Shown here one piece after another: positions 26,042 through 35,774 of a DNA stretch of 64,000 nt. The position numbers and the translations under genes were made by a program. The notes under the pieces are model-generated. The model had not been told where the DNA came from and did not search any database. It saw only the letters and a list, made by a program, of their open reading frames with translations. Positions within the stretch are counted from its first letter, which is position 1. Every line of letters starts with the position of its first letter. The stretch comes from Bacteroidales bacterium (GTDB lineage: Bacteria; Bacteroidota; Bacteroidia; Bacteroidales; UBA932): NCBI GenBank assembly GCA_017469845.1, contig JAFUFP010000011.1, positions 62,001 through 126,000 on the forward strand, given 5' to 3'.

Positions 26042-28621
26042 TTAATTGTTTTCCTGTCCTTCTTCACCGGTTGCGGGTTCAGGGCTGCCTTGTGTGGGTG
26101 CCTGAGGTGCTTCCGCTTCCTGGTTTTCTTCCTCGGAGCCGGGGACAACGGACACAGCCGCTATCGAATCCTCCTCCCTTATAGTAATCAGTTTGACGCC
26201 TTGTGCATTTCTGCCGGTCTCGCTGATCTTCTTGACTTCCATCCTGATGATGACTCCCGAACGGTTGATGATCATCAGGTCTTCGTCCATGGTTACATTA
26301 CCCATTGCAACAAGCTTGCCAGTCTTGTCGGTGATGTTGATGGTCCTTACTCCCTTACCTCCCCTGTTGGTCTTGCGATAGAGGTCGAATTCAGACCTCT
26401 TACCATAGCCTTTCTCACTGACTACCAGCAAGGTATGCTGATTTGCATCTTCCGCATTCGGGTCGTAGGAAATCGCTGAAACAACTTCTTCATCTTCTGC
26501 AATATTTATTCCCCTTACACCGGAAGCCATCCTTCCCATAGGGCGTACGGTCTCTTCGCTGAAGCGGCAGCACAGTCCGCTTGAGGAAGCGAGGAAGATC
26601 TCTTCGTGACCGTTTGTAAGCATAGCGGCGAGGAGTTCATCACCCTCACGGAAGGTGACGGCGTTGATTCCTTTCGCCCTCGGACGTGAATAAGCCTCGA
26701 GGGTCGTCTTCTTGACAAGTCCCCTCTTGGTGACGAGGATGACGAAGTTGTTGTTTATGTATTCTTCGTCCGCAAGGGTCTTGACGTTGATGATGGCCTT
26801 TATCTTGTCATCCGGGATGCTGAGCACATTCTGGATGGCCCTTCCCTTAGACGCCCTTGATCCTTCCGGAACCTGGTATACTTTGAGCCAATAGCACTTT
26901 CCTGATGCGGTGAAGAACAGGAGAGTTGAATGCATGTTGGCGATATAAAGATGCTCGATGAAATCGGAGTCACGTGTCGCACTGCCCTTGATACCGATTC
27001 CGCCCCTGTTCTGGGTCCTGTATTCGGTGAGGGAAGTTCTCTTGATATATCCCATGCGGGAAATCGTTATGACGACATCCTCATCCGCGAAGAAATCCTC
27101 CGGATTGAACTCATCAGCGTTCAGGGAAATCTCGGTACGGCGCTTGTCACCGTATTTGGCCTTGAGTTCCTCGGTCTCCTGCTTGATGATGTCAAGCTGC
27201 ATCCTGTCGCTCGCGAGGACGTCGTTGCAGTATGCGATGAACTTGGCGAGTTCGTCGTATTCGGCCTGGAGTTTCTCCCTTTCCAATCCGGTGAGCTGGC
27301 GGAGCCTCATCTCGACGATGGCGGTTGCCTGGACCTCAGTGAACTGGAATGTATCCATAAGGGAAGTCTTGGCCTCATCGACACTCTTGGATGCCCTGAT
27401 GATACGGATGATTTCGTCAATGACATCGATGGCCTTCAGGAGACCTTCAAGGATGTGCGCTCTCTTTTTCGCCTTTTCGAGATCGAACTTCGTACGGCGT
27501 ACGACAACCTCATGACGGAAGTCGACGAACACCTGGAGCATATCCTTCAGGGACAAGGTGCGGGGACGGCCCTTGACGAGCGCGACGTTGTTGATGGCGA
27601 AGCTTGACTGGAGGGCGGTATACTTGAAAAGGGTATTTAGGACGACGCCGGAATTGGCGCCCTGCTTCACCCTGATGATGACACGTACGCCTTCCCTTGA
27701 AGTCTCGTCGTTGATGTAGGTGATACCCTCAATCCTCTTGTCCTCAACCATCTGGCCGATCTTCTCGATCATCTCCCTCTTGTTGACCATATAGGGAATC
27801 TCGGTGACGACGATGGTCTCATGTCCCTTTTCGTCAACCTCGATATCGGTCTTCGCCCTTACGACGACCTTGCCGCGTCCGGTCTCATAAGCATCCTTTA
27901 TACCCTGGATGCCCTGGATGATACCTCCCGTGGGGAAATCCGGACCGGGGAGGTAATGCATAAGTTCCTCGGTGGTGATTTCAGGATTGTCGATATAAGC
28001 GCAGATGGCGTCGCATACCTCTCCGAGGTTATGGGGAGCCATGTTGGTCGCCATACCTACAGCGATACCTGACGATCCGTTGAGAAGAAGTAGAGGAGCC
28101 TTGGTGGGAAGAACCGTAGGTTCGGGGATGGTATCATCGAAGTTCAGCTGGAAATCGACCGTGTCCTTCTCGAGGTCGCCGAGAACATCTTCGGTAATCT
28201 TCTCGAGCTTCGCCTCGGTGTAACGCATGGCCGCTACAGGGTCACCGTCCATCGAACCGAAGTTACCCTGACCGAAGACCATGGGATACCTCTGGTTCCA
28301 AGGCTGGGCCAGACGTGCCATAGCGTCATATACGCTGGAATCTCCGTGAGGATGGAACTTACCGAGTACCTCACCGACGATTCTGGCGGATTTCTTGGTC
28401 TGTCCGGAATAACTCAGGCCCAAGCCGTCCATTCCGAAGAGAACTCTCCTCTGTACAGGTTTGAGACCGTCCCTCGCATCGGGGAGGGCCCTGGAGACTA
28501 TGACCGACATCGAATAATCGATGTAAGCGCTCTTCATCTCCTCGTCGATGTTCACCTGCTCTATTCTTCCGCCGGCACCCTGCTGCTCTTCAATGATGTT
28601 GTTATCTTCTATGTTATCCAT
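26042..28621 (-). CDS. gyrA: DNA gyrase subunit A
   Basis: The DNA-cleaving subunit of gyrase (859 residues). The catalytic Tyr is in [10 protein letters not shown] near residue 128. The quinolone-determining region reads [10 protein letters not shown], with the Ser and Asp equivalent to E. coli 83 and 87 both wild type. The C-terminal beta-pinwheel has repeated blades; the GyrA-box position reads QNRGGIG and a second NRGGKG occurs later. The tail is acidic and low in complexity (residues about 825-859). Intact length and the box-like motif support GyrA over ParC. It has its own promoter and is co-transcribed with the TPR gene. Confidence 0.95.
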   Translation of the reverse strand: MDNIEDNNIIEEQQGAGGRIEQVNIDEEMKSAYIDYSMSVIVSRALPDARDGLKPVQRRVLFGMDGLGLSYSGQTKKSARIVGEVLGKFHPHGDSSVYDAMARLAQPWNQRYPMVFGQGNFGSMDGDPVAAMRYTEAKLEKITEDVLGDLEKDTVDFQLNFDDTIPEPTVLPTKAPLLLLNGSSGIAVGMATNMAPHNLGEVCDAICAYIDNPEITTEELMHYLPGPDFPTGGIIQGIQGIKDAYETGRGKVVVRAKTDIEVDEKGHETIVVTEIPYMVNKREMIEKIGQMVEDKRIEGITYINDETSREGVRVIIRVKQGANSGVVLNTLFKYTALQSSFAINNVALVKGRPRTLSLKDMLQVFVDFRHEVVVRRTKFDLEKAKKRAHILEGLLKAIDVIDEIIRIIRASKSVDEAKTSLMDTFQFTEVQATAIVEMRLRQLTGLEREKLQAEYDELAKFIAYCNDVLASDRMQLDIIKQETEELKAKYGDKRRTEISLNADEFNPEDFFADEDVVITISRMGYIKRTSLTEYRTQNRGGIGIKGSATRDSDFIEHLYIANMHSTLLFFTASGKCYWLKVYQVPEGSRASKGRAIQNVLSIPDDKIKAIINVKTLADEEYINNNFVILVTKRGLVKKTTLEAYSRPRAKGINAVTFREGDELLAAMLTNGHEEIFLASSSGLCCRFSEETVRPMGRMASGVRGINIAEDEEVVSAISYDPNAEDANQHTLLVVSEKGYGKRSEFDLYRKTNRGGKGVRTINITDKTGKLVAMGNVTMDEDLMIINRSGVIIRMEVKKISETGRNAQGVKLITIREEDSIAAVSVVPGSEEENQEAEAPQAPTQGSPEPATGEEGQENN

Positions 28622-28714
28622 TATCGTTTATAAATCAATGCACCCCGCAATGGGATACGTAAAGCGGGGACTTTCTCCAATTCAGCACACCCCGCTGATG
28701 TGCACAATAACATG

Positions 28715-28746
28715 CAAATTTAACATAATTTTGTGTTTTGAGCAAA
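28715..28746 (-). promoter_or_regulatory. Promoter of gyrA
   Basis: Minus strand TTTG (28746-28743), 20 bases, TAAATTTG (28722-28715), with a leader of about 85 bases. A plus-strand TAATTTTG (28726-28733) overlaps it and could start the clpC transcript, but lacks a -33 TTG. Confidence 0.75.
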
Positions 28747-28786
28747 TCCCCACGAGCTTATTCAAAAATAAATAAATAGTATCTCC

Positions 28787-28830
28787 GGCATCGACTGACA
28801 CATTGTCATAACGGAGGAAATGCCGATGCC
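28787..28830 (+). other. Potentially structured leader upstream of clpC
   Basis: In the 314-base gap between gyrA and clpC, GGCATCG (28787-28793) can pair with CGATGCC (28824-28830). This encloses a TGACA-CAT-TGTCA hairpin (28796-28808). An alternative CGGCAT/ATGCCG pairing is also possible. This may be a leader structure; no known riboswitch is recognised. Confidence 0.3.
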
Positions 28831-28935
28831 CATTTGCACAGAATTTGCTTATCGGAAAAATGCACGATCATATTCATCATCCCTCTCCGGAAGAAACGGA
28901 AAAGGGAAATCATTTGAGAAAAGTTTTGTAACCAT

Positions 28936-31296
28936 ATGGACATACACGTATCAGGAGAACTGAACAGCATAATATCCTACGCCAGGGAAGAGGCGATGAG
29001 GACCGGCAGCTACGGCATCGGTCCGGACCATCTCTTCCTGGGGATAGTGCGCCACCAGGACAATGACGCATACAGAATCCTTGAAGGGCTTGAAGTGGAC
29101 ATAGACCAATTCAAGAAATTCATCGACTCGAGAATCTTCACAAACGAGAACATCCCCTATGAGGAGCTCGAGAACATAAACTTCTCAAGAGGCGCCCAGA
29201 ATGTGCTCACCATCACCGTGATGGAAGCCACCAAGATGAGGACAAACCAGGCCAATCCCATTCACCTTCTTCTCGCCCTATGCAGGACGACAGGAAGCTA
29301 TGGACAGGCGTACCTTCGCAACATGGGAATCGACTACGGGAAAATCCTCTCTTACATCGACAAGGAAGGACTCGCCAAAAGGAATGAAGCCCAGGAGGAG
29401 AGGAGCGACGACGGTGAGGAACTGCCGGAATCCCAAGACGGACAGGGACAGCAGGGACAGGAGAAGAAGGGTGACGGAGTCGAAGAATTCGGCTACGATC
29501 TCACCAAAGCCGCCGCTGAAGGGAAACTCGACCCTGTCGTGGGAAGGGACACCGAGATAAGCCGTGTCATCGAAATCCTCGGCAGAAGGAAGAAGAACAA
29601 CCCCATGCTCATCGGCGAACCGGGCGTGGGCAAATCAGCCATAGTTGAAGGAATAGCCCTCAGAATCGCTTCCGGAGAAATCTCCCCCGCCCTGGCCAAG
29701 AAAAGGATCATCTCCCTTGACATCGCTTCGGTCGTGGCCGGCACCAAATACAGGGGCGATTTCGAAAAGAGGCTCAAGAGCATCATAACTTCCGCCAGCA
29801 AGGACCCCAACCTCATCCTTTTCATCGATGAATTCCACACTATAGTGGGAGCTGGTGGAGCCCAGGGAAGCCTTGATGCCGCGAACATGCTCAAACCCGC
29901 TCTCGCCCGCGGTGAAATCCAGTGCATCGGAGCCACCACCATGGACGAGTTCACGAAGATCGTCGAAAAGGACGGTGCTCTTGACCGCCGTTTCCAGAAA
30001 ATTGTCGTGGAAGCCACTGACGTTCCCCAGTCAATCGCGATCCTCACCAAGCTGCGTCCCAAATACGAAGAGTTCCACTCCCTCAAATACACCGACGAGG
30101 CTCTTGAAGCATGCGTCAGATTGACGGAAAGGTATATCCCTGACCGCACGCTTCCGGACAAGGCGATCGATGCCATGGACGAGGCCGGTTCCATGGTGAG
30201 ACTCCACCTCGGAAAGAAGAAGGGATCCAACACCGTCACGGACGAAGATGTCGCTGCGGTCGTTTCGAAGATGACAGGTATCCCTGTCACCAAGGTAGCG
30301 GAAAGCGAAGGCGGAAGGATAATGAAGATGAAGGGAAGGCTCAAAGGAAGGATAATCGGACAGGACGAAGCCATCGATACGGTAGTCAATGCCATCCAGA
30401 GGAACAGAGCCGGACTGAAAGATCCCGGAAGGCCGATCGGATCATTCCTTTTCTTCGGTCCGACAGGAGTTGGCAAGACCCAGCTCGCCAAATGCCTGGC
30501 CGAATACCTGTTCGACTCGGAAGAGAACATCGTCAGGATCGACATGAGCGAATACATGGAGAAGTTCTCCGTATCACGTCTTATCGGAGCGCCTCCGGGA
30601 TATGTAGGATACGAAGAAGGCGGACAGCTGAGCGAAAGGGTAAGGAGAAAGCCCTACTGTGTAGTCCTTCTCGATGAAATCGAAAAAGCCCATCCTGACA
30701 TTTTCAACCTGCTGCTGCAGGTACTCGATGACGGTCGTCTTACCGACAGCGAGGGAAGAACGGTAAGTTTCAAGAACACTATCGTCATCATGACTTCCAA
30801 CGTCGGAAGCCGTGACATCGAGGAATACGGCAAAGGGCTCGGATTCGCTACCGCCAGCAGAAGCATTGCCAACGACCATCACGGTATCCTGGAAAAAGCG
30901 GTAAGGAAGGCATTCCCTCCCGAGTTCCTCAACAGGGTTGACGAGAAAGTGTTCTTCAACACCCTTTCAAAAGATGACATCGAGAAGATCATAGATATTG
31001 AACTGAAGAGTCTCAAAGAAAGGGCTGAAGAGGCCGGATACAAGATCACCATCACCCCAAAGGCCAAGAGGTTCGTCGCGGAAGCCGGTTACGATCCGGC
31101 ATTCGGAGCAAGACCGCTCAAGAGAGCCATCATGAAATACGTCGAGGATCCAGTTTCGGAGTTCATCATTTCCGACAGGGTACTCGGTCGCAAGTCAAAA
31201 GGTGGAGAGCCTAAGGTTCTTAAACTGGTATTGTCAAGCGACGGAGAAAATCTGGAAGTACAGGTCGCCGACAGTGTCAAACAGGTCGTCGAGTGA
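28936..31296 (+). CDS. Clp ATPase, ClpC/ClpA type, lacking the middle domain
   Basis: An AAA+ unfoldase (786 residues) that would feed proteins into ClpP. Two Clp-N repeats (residues about 1-145) are followed by a Gln/Gly/Glu-rich linker (about 150-180). Next come AAA-1 with GEPGVGKS near 227 and AAA-2 with GPTGVGKT near 513. The ClpP-docking tripeptide is present in GKGLGFATA, and the final ClpB-D2-small domain is complete. The coiled-coil middle domain of ClpC is missing: VRLHLGKKKGSNTVTDEDV links the AAA-1 small domain directly to GIPVTKV. This makes it ClpA-like in layout. It is transcribed alone, divergent from gyrA. Confidence 0.92.
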   Translation: MDIHVSGELNSIISYAREEAMRTGSYGIGPDHLFLGIVRHQDNDAYRILEGLEVDIDQFKKFIDSRIFTNENIPYEELENINFSRGAQNVLTITVMEATKMRTNQANPIHLLLALCRTTGSYGQAYLRNMGIDYGKILSYIDKEGLAKRNEAQEERSDDGEELPESQDGQGQQGQEKKGDGVEEFGYDLTKAAAEGKLDPVVGRDTEISRVIEILGRRKKNNPMLIGEPGVGKSAIVEGIALRIASGEISPALAKKRIISLDIASVVAGTKYRGDFEKRLKSIITSASKDPNLILFIDEFHTIVGAGGAQGSLDAANMLKPALARGEIQCIGATTMDEFTKIVEKDGALDRRFQKIVVEATDVPQSIAILTKLRPKYEEFHSLKYTDEALEACVRLTERYIPDRTLPDKAIDAMDEAGSMVRLHLGKKKGSNTVTDEDVAAVVSKMTGIPVTKVAESEGGRIMKMKGRLKGRIIGQDEAIDTVVNAIQRNRAGLKDPGRPIGSFLFFGPTGVGKTQLAKCLAEYLFDSEENIVRIDMSEYMEKFSVSRLIGAPPGYVGYEEGGQLSERVRRKPYCVVLLDEIEKAHPDIFNLLLQVLDDGRLTDSEGRTVSFKNTIVIMTSNVGSRDIEEYGKGLGFATASRSIANDHHGILEKAVRKAFPPEFLNRVDEKVFFNTLSKDDIEKIIDIELKSLKERAEEAGYKITITPKAKRFVAEAGYDPAFGARPLKRAIMKYVEDPVSEFIISDRVLGRKSKGGEPKVLKLVLSSDGENLEVQVADSVKQVVE

Positions 31297-31317
31297 TTTC
31301 ACTTATCGAGCAAGGTT

Positions 31318-31373
31318 ATACTCGAGTTCCACATTGGCATGAAAACGCCATCGTAGAACTCGAGTATCATTTT
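31318..31373 (+). terminator. Terminator of the clp ATPase gene
   Basis: A perfect 12-bp stem (ATACTCGAGTTC at 31318-31329, GAACTCGAGTAT at 31356-31367) with an inner TGGC/GCCA pairing. It is followed by CATTTTT and starts 22 bases after the stop codon. Confidence 0.8.
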
Positions 31374-31600
31374 TAAAGCCTTTGAACATTTCTGAGGTGC
31401 AACGTTCTCGGTTCTCGGGAATGCGTCCAGAATTGTTGCAAATACCATCTACAAGAATCGCCAGAACGGAAAAGATATCCCCCTTTAGCTTTCCGTAGGG
31501 TGTTCTCTTTTACATGGCGTGTGTCGACTGTTGTTGTACTGTGTTTGTCTCCCCGTTCCCGATCTGGACGGGCCGTCTGAGCGGAGCGCCAGCTTACCTC
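31374..31600. other. 227-base stretch with no recognised gene
   Basis: Lies between the clp terminator and the small gene. All three minus-strand frames are broken by stops. Several short GC-rich inverted repeats are present, but I see no known RNA family or protein fragment. It would be transcribed as the 3' part of the small-gene transcript if that does not end early. Confidence 0.5.
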
Positions 31601-31732
31601 TTATTCCTCGCCCGTGACGGATACAACCTCGAGTCCGAGGTCACCGATGATGTCGAGGAGGGTGCTGAACGAAGACTCCGATGAGATGATGGACTGGATT
31701 CCGTTTACGGAAGAGTAATCTGTATTTTTCAT
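31601..31732 (-). CDS. Small protein of 43 residues, unknown function
   Basis: A short frame translates as MKNTDYSSVNGIQSIISSES, continuing to the acidic end VVSVTGEE. It is rich in Ser and acidic residues at the N-terminus and has a hydrophobic stretch (TLLDIIGDLGLEVVSV), which could form a short helix and strand. It has no signal peptide. A TATCTTTG -7 box lies about 60 bases upstream, which supports real transcription. The hydrophobic stretch loosely recalls the C-termini of small HTH antitoxins, but there is no HTH, so I assign no function. It may be a decayed remnant. Confidence 0.45.
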   Translation of the reverse strand: MKNTDYSSVNGIQSIISSESSFSTLLDIIGDLGLEVVSVTGEE

Positions 31733-31791
31733 ATCGCGTGATTTTTTTGACGTTGTTGTTCACTATTTTGGTCAGTGTGACTTTCCGGGGG

Positions 31792-31799
31792 CAAAGATA
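31792..31799 (-). promoter_or_regulatory. -7 box of the small gene
   Basis: Minus strand TATCTTTG (followed by CC). No TTG at the usual distance; the nearest is 27 bases upstream. Confidence 0.45.
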
Positions 31800-31910
31800 A
31801 TGCACGCTTGTGCCATAATTCGGGGACAAGGTAAAAAAGTTTACATTTTTTTGAGATTTTTTTAAAATGTTGCCTCTTTTAAGACGAATTTTGCGGAAAA
31901 CAGATTACGA

Positions 31911-32570
31911 ATGAGAAAAAAACTGGCGATATTCGACCTTGACGGAACCCTTCTGGATACGGTCGCAGATCTCGCGGGAGCCACCAACTACGCTCTCCGG
32001 ACTTTGGGTTTCCCGGAGCATGAGAAAGAAGAATACAGGTTCCTCGTAGGCAGAGGAATCTACAACCTTTTCAGGGGCGCTTTGCCCGAGGGTGAGAAGA
32101 GCGAAGAGAACGTACAGAAGATGGCGGACCTGTTTGTCCCCTATTATAATGCGCACATGTGCGATATGACGAGACCTTATCCCGGAATAACGCAGATGCT
32201 TTCCTCCCTCTCCAAAGAAGGGATAGCTCTTGCTGTCGCATCGAACAAATACCAGGCGGGCACGGAAACCCTTATGAAAACCTTCTTTCCCGACATCGCC
32301 TTCATCGCCATCTGCGGGCAAAGGGAAGGGTTTCCGATAAAGCCGGATCCAGCCATAGTGACTGGTATAATGGACCTCGTTGAGGGAATTACCGAAGAAG
32401 AGGTCGTGTATATCGGCGACTCGAATGTCGACATGCAGACCGGGAAGAATGCCGGGGTTGTGACAATCGGAGTGAGTTGGGGATTCAGAAGCGTGGAGGA
32501 ACTGTCGGCTTATTCACCTTATGCCATAGCCGACACACCTGAAGAACTCGGACGGATAATCCTCGGATAA
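31911..32570 (+). CDS. HAD-superfamily phosphatase, phosphoglycolate phosphatase-like
   Basis: A cytoplasmic HAD hydrolase of 219 residues, similar to Gph. Motif I is FDLDGTLLDT (the first Asp is the nucleophile), motif II is the AVASN segment, motif III is the Lys in PIKPDPAIV, and motif IV is YIGDSNVDMQTGKNAG. A helical cap domain lies between residues 18 and 85. Substrates of this group include 2-phosphoglycolate, beta-phosphoglucomutase-type sugars and nucleotides, so the exact one is uncertain. The AI-2E gene follows 33 bases later. Confidence 0.85.
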   Translation: MRKKLAIFDLDGTLLDTVADLAGATNYALRTLGFPEHEKEEYRFLVGRGIYNLFRGALPEGEKSEENVQKMADLFVPYYNAHMCDMTRPYPGITQMLSSLSKEGIALAVASNKYQAGTETLMKTFFPDIAFIAICGQREGFPIKPDPAIVTGIMDLVEGITEEEVVYIGDSNVDMQTGKNAGVVTIGVSWGFRSVEELSAYSPYAIADTPEELGRIILG

Positions 32571-32603
32571 ACCGGATTCAGACAAAAAAAAGAACACATA
32601 GAT

Positions 32604-33812
32604 ATGGAAGAAAGAAGCGTAGATACCCTTGCTCGATATATTATGATGACAGCCGTCGCTGTCGTCGTCTGCGCACTGTGCTGGTATTTCAGGAGCGTAC
32701 TGATCTATATCATCCTTGCCGCAGTCATCGCCCTCGTCTCAAGACCGATGATGAGCGCGATGAAAAGAATCAAGATCAAAGGGAAACAGATTCCTGACTG
32801 GCTTCTGGCGATAATTTCGATCGTGATCATCTTCGGCATCATCATAGGTGTGGTGACTCAGATCATCCCTATCATCTACAATATCGTCCAGAGCGTTTCA
32901 GCCAACCTTCAGAGCTCTTCGATGAGTACCGAAGCACTGAGAAACTTCTTCACGAACGCCAACTACACCATTCACGAATGGTTTCCCAATCTTGAAGAGG
33001 ATGTGACCATCCAAAGCTTGACGGTGAACTTCATCAAGGACACGCTTGACCTTTCGTCGGTTACCTCATTGGTGGGAAGTGTCGCCTCCGCCGTAGGATC
33101 TTTGGCCATAGGTCTGTTCTCTACGATTTTCATCGGGTTCTTCTTCATCAAAGATCCGATGCTTTTCCGGAACATCATTGCAGCCATAGTTCCCGAGCAT
33201 CTCGAGAAAAGGGCCATCGACGCCATCGGAGCGATCGAGCATCTTCTTTCGAGATATTTCGGAGGTCTTCTCATTGAGGTCATCGGTGTGGCCGCACTCA
33301 ACTTCATAGGCCTTTCCATATTCGGTAAAATCGGGACATCCGCCGCTGCAGGTATCGCTTTCATCACCGGACTTCTCAACGTGATCCCTTACGTCGGACC
33401 TTGGATCGGAGCGGCAATCGGAACGGTACTGGGAGTGGTGATCAGATACAGCGGAGCCGCAGCTTTGGGAGCTTCGCCCCAACTGCTGATGGTAATCATC
33501 ACACTGCTCGCCTGCTTCCTCTTCACCCAGATGGTGGACAATTTCTTCTTCCAGCCGTTCATCTACTCCACCAGCATCAAGTCCAGTCCCCTTGAAATCT
33601 TCGTCGTCCTTTTGATCGCCGGACACGTCGGAGGAATCGTGGGAATGCTCGTCGCCATCCCGACATACACCGTTATAAGGGTCATCGCTTCAGAGTTCTT
33701 CTACAACGTCAAAGCCATAAGACGGTTAATTCCGGACAAGGAAAGCGCCATATCCGTTCCGGAAAATAAAAAGTCCCCGAAAACTGAAACCACCCCTTCC
33801 GATGAAAAATAG
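32604..33812 (+). CDS. AI-2E family transporter
   Basis: An integral membrane protein of 402 residues in the AI-2E exporter/PerM family. About eight hydrophobic helices are visible, starting at residues 12-50. A long extracytoplasmic stretch (about 90-165) follows, then the conserved region GIAFITGLLNVIPYVGPWIGA near residue 255 and HVGGIVGMLVAIP near 350. Despite the name, members transport varied small molecules or sodium, so the cargo is unknown. The C-terminal tail is charged. Its last 11 bases overlap the start of the esterase gene, suggesting coupling. Confidence 0.9.
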   Translation: MEERSVDTLARYIMMTAVAVVVCALCWYFRSVLIYIILAAVIALVSRPMMSAMKRIKIKGKQIPDWLLAIISIVIIFGIIIGVVTQIIPIIYNIVQSVSANLQSSSMSTEALRNFFTNANYTIHEWFPNLEEDVTIQSLTVNFIKDTLDLSSVTSLVGSVASAVGSLAIGLFSTIFIGFFFIKDPMLFRNIIAAIVPEHLEKRAIDAIGAIEHLLSRYFGGLLIEVIGVAALNFIGLSIFGKIGTSAAAGIAFITGLLNVIPYVGPWIGAAIGTVLGVVIRYSGAAALGASPQLLMVIITLLACFLFTQMVDNFFFQPFIYSTSIKSSPLEIFVVLLIAGHVGGIVGMLVAIPTYTVIRVIASEFFYNVKAIRRLIPDKESAISVPENKKSPKTETTPSDEK

Positions 33813-34740
33813 AATTCTCTCCATTCTCGCCGGGCTTCTTATCTTCACGACGGTTTGCGCGGCGCAAACACTCAAGCCGAAAGGATCTTACCTTTTCGCC
33901 GAAAAGGACGGACAGGAACTGTTCGTGGATTTCTACCCGGCGGCTCCCGGCAGTGAGACCACGTACATGGGTAAAGAAAAGCCGGCCATAATCTACGTCT
34001 TCGGAGGAGGATTCATCGGAGGCACCAGGCGGGACGCCGTCAGCTGGTACGAGATGCTCACCCGCGAGGGATATCCCGTATTCGCGATAGACTATCGCCT
34101 GGTGCTCCGCGGCAAAACCGAAAAAGGCCTTGGCTTTGTCAAGAATATTCGGACCGCCATTTCGATGGCGGTCGAAGACCTTTTCAGCGCAACCGCTTTC
34201 ATAGTGGAAAACGCCGGCGTCTTCGGCATAAGCCCTGACAATCTCGTCGTGAGCGGATCGTCAGCCGGAGCCATAACCTCCCTCCAGGCTGATTGGGTAA
34301 TATCCAATTCCCTCCCCGGCAGTGAGATTCTCCCGGAGGGTTTCAGATACAAGGGCGTAATGTCATTCAGCGGAGCGATCCTCTCGGACCACGGCAAAAT
34401 CTCATACCGGAAAGCACCTGCCCAAACCCTCATGTTCCACGGAATCGATGACAAGGTGGTTTTCTACAAGGGTCTCAACGTCTTCAACTGGCACTTCGCC
34501 GGGACCCACCGTCTGACCAAGATTTTCAAAAAGGGAGGTTACATATACAACACCTATCGTTATATCGGTCACATGCACGACATAGCGGCCTCAATGAAAG
34601 AAACTTTCGCCGAGCAGATCCAATTCCTGCAGGAAAACATCATACTGGGTCAGAGGAGAATCATCGACGCCACTCTGGATGACGAGGGTGTTCCCGTAAT
34701 GAAAATGGTGACGAACCTCAACGAACTCTACGGCAAATAA
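33802..34740 (+). CDS. Secreted alpha/beta-hydrolase (esterase/lipase-like)
   Basis: A 312-residue exported enzyme with signal peptide MKNRILSILAGLLIFTTVCA. The fold motifs are YVFGGGFIGG (the oxyanion-hole HGGG region, with Phe in place of His), the nucleophile elbow VVSGSSAGA (Ser), a probable acid in HGIDDKVV and a catalytic His candidate in RYIGHMHDI. This resembles carbohydrate esterases and hormone-sensitive-lipase-like enzymes of Bacteroidetes. The substrate is unknown; deacylation of glycans would fit the glycosidases in this window. It overlaps the AI-2E gene by 11 bases. Confidence 0.8.
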   Translation: MKNRILSILAGLLIFTTVCAAQTLKPKGSYLFAEKDGQELFVDFYPAAPGSETTYMGKEKPAIIYVFGGGFIGGTRRDAVSWYEMLTREGYPVFAIDYRLVLRGKTEKGLGFVKNIRTAISMAVEDLFSATAFIVENAGVFGISPDNLVVSGSSAGAITSLQADWVISNSLPGSEILPEGFRYKGVMSFSGAILSDHGKISYRKAPAQTLMFHGIDDKVVFYKGLNVFNWHFAGTHRLTKIFKKGGYIYNTYRYIGHMHDIAASMKETFAEQIQFLQENIILGQRRIIDATLDDEGVPVMKMVTNLNELYGK

Positions 34741-34769
34741 GGCCATTCCGCTTCCAACAGTACGATAAG

Positions 34770-34812
34770 AAGAATGACGATGTAGGCACATGGCCCCATC
34801 GTCATTCTTTTT
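34770..34812. terminator. Bidirectional terminator after the esterase gene
   Basis: A perfect 13-bp stem (34770-34782 and 34797-34809) with a 14-base loop, followed by TTT on the plus strand. It sits between the convergent esterase and phosphorylase genes. Confidence 0.85.
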
Positions 34813-34837
34813 ACTTATTCCCGAAGGACAGAGTTCT

Positions 34838-35710
34838 TTAATCCTCGGTAAGCTTGTTGAGGGCAAGTTCGACAAGCCCCCTTACCTGGGGCTTATAGTC
34901 GGGATTGCTGCTCTGGAGATACCTGTTGGCAATCGCGCAGCATACAGTTCCGGCCTCATGACCGAGGTGGGCGGACATGCCCGCAACCGCGGAGGACTCC
35001 ATCTCGAAGTTGGTGATCCTGTACCCACCGTAACGGAAGGATTCGAACTTCTCGAGCATGTCGGGCATGGCGAGAGGCATACGGATGACCCTACCCTGGG
35101 GGCCATAGAATCCGCTCGCGGAAATGGTCACACCTTTGACCGTGCAGTTCTGGAATTTGTCAATAAGCTTCTGGCTCGCCTTCACGAAATAAGGAGCCGG
35201 CAGATGGGGATCCCAATTCACATGTTCAACGAAAGCTTTCTCCATGTCAAGAAGAGATATCTTGTCACGGTCGGCATACCAGTTCAGAAGGCCGTCACAT
35301 CCCACTGAAATGTGTGAGAAGATGTACGAGCCCAAAGGAATGTCGGCATGAATGGCTCCGGTTGTTCCGATCCTGAGGATAGTGAGGGTCCTGTGCTCGG
35401 GTTTCACTTCCCTTGTCTTGAAATCGACGTTGGCCAGGGCGTCGAGCTCCGTCATCACGATGTCGATATTGTCAGTACCGATACCTGTGGAAAGTACGGT
35501 CACCCTTTTGCCGTTATATTTGCCCGTAACGGAGACGAACTCCCTGGAAGCGTGGCGGAACTCGATATCGGAAAGATATTCGGCGACCATGTCGACTCGT
35601 CCGGGATCACCCACAAGAATGACGTTATCCGCCAGCTCTTCCGGTTTCAGATGAATATGGAATACGGATCCGTCATCATTGATAATAAGCTCTGATTCTG
35701 CGATTCTCAT
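34838..35710 (-). CDS. Nucleoside phosphorylase (uridine phosphorylase-like)
   Basis: A cytoplasmic PNP/UDP-family phosphorylase of about 290 residues that splits nucleosides with phosphate. Family motifs include VGDPGRVDMVAEYL, the phosphate-contacting STGIGTDN, RIGTTGAI and the nucleoside-binding NFEMESSAVAGM. The length is longer than E. coli Udp (about 250), with extra segments typical of the Bacteroidetes group. Uridine is a likely but unproven substrate. The frame extends 8 codons upstream; MRIAES at 35710 gives the better N-terminus for the family. It has its own promoter with one mismatch. Confidence 0.87.
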   Translation of the reverse strand: MRIAESELIINDDGSVFHIHLKPEELADNVILVGDPGRVDMVAEYLSDIEFRHASREFVSVTGKYNGKRVTVLSTGIGTDNIDIVMTELDALANVDFKTREVKPEHRTLTILRIGTTGAIHADIPLGSYIFSHISVGCDGLLNWYADRDKISLLDMEKAFVEHVNWDPHLPAPYFVKASQKLIDKFQNCTVKGVTISASGFYGPQGRVIRMPLAMPDMLEKFESFRYGGYRITNFEMESSAVAGMSAHLGHEAGTVCCAIANRYLQSSNPDYKPQVRGLVELALNKLTED

Positions 35711-35774
35711 ATCTGATAAAGTTTTAGTGTACAAAAAAACGAAAACCGGGGTCGTGGTTTAGCCCCGGACAAAG

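Noticed and set aside
26042-28621. Possible ParC instead of GyrA
   Set aside because: The full-length pinwheel domain and GyrA-box-like motifs favour GyrA. No parE or gyrB is adjacent to decide further.
29493-30557. A 354-codon open frame antisense to the Clp ATPase gene
   Set aside because: It lies wholly within the conserved ATPase domains and shows no protein features of its own.
31374-31600. Possible structural RNA gene (tRNA, 6S or tmRNA)
   Set aside because: No cloverleaf, no conserved ends and no long paired stem characteristic of these RNAs could be found by eye.
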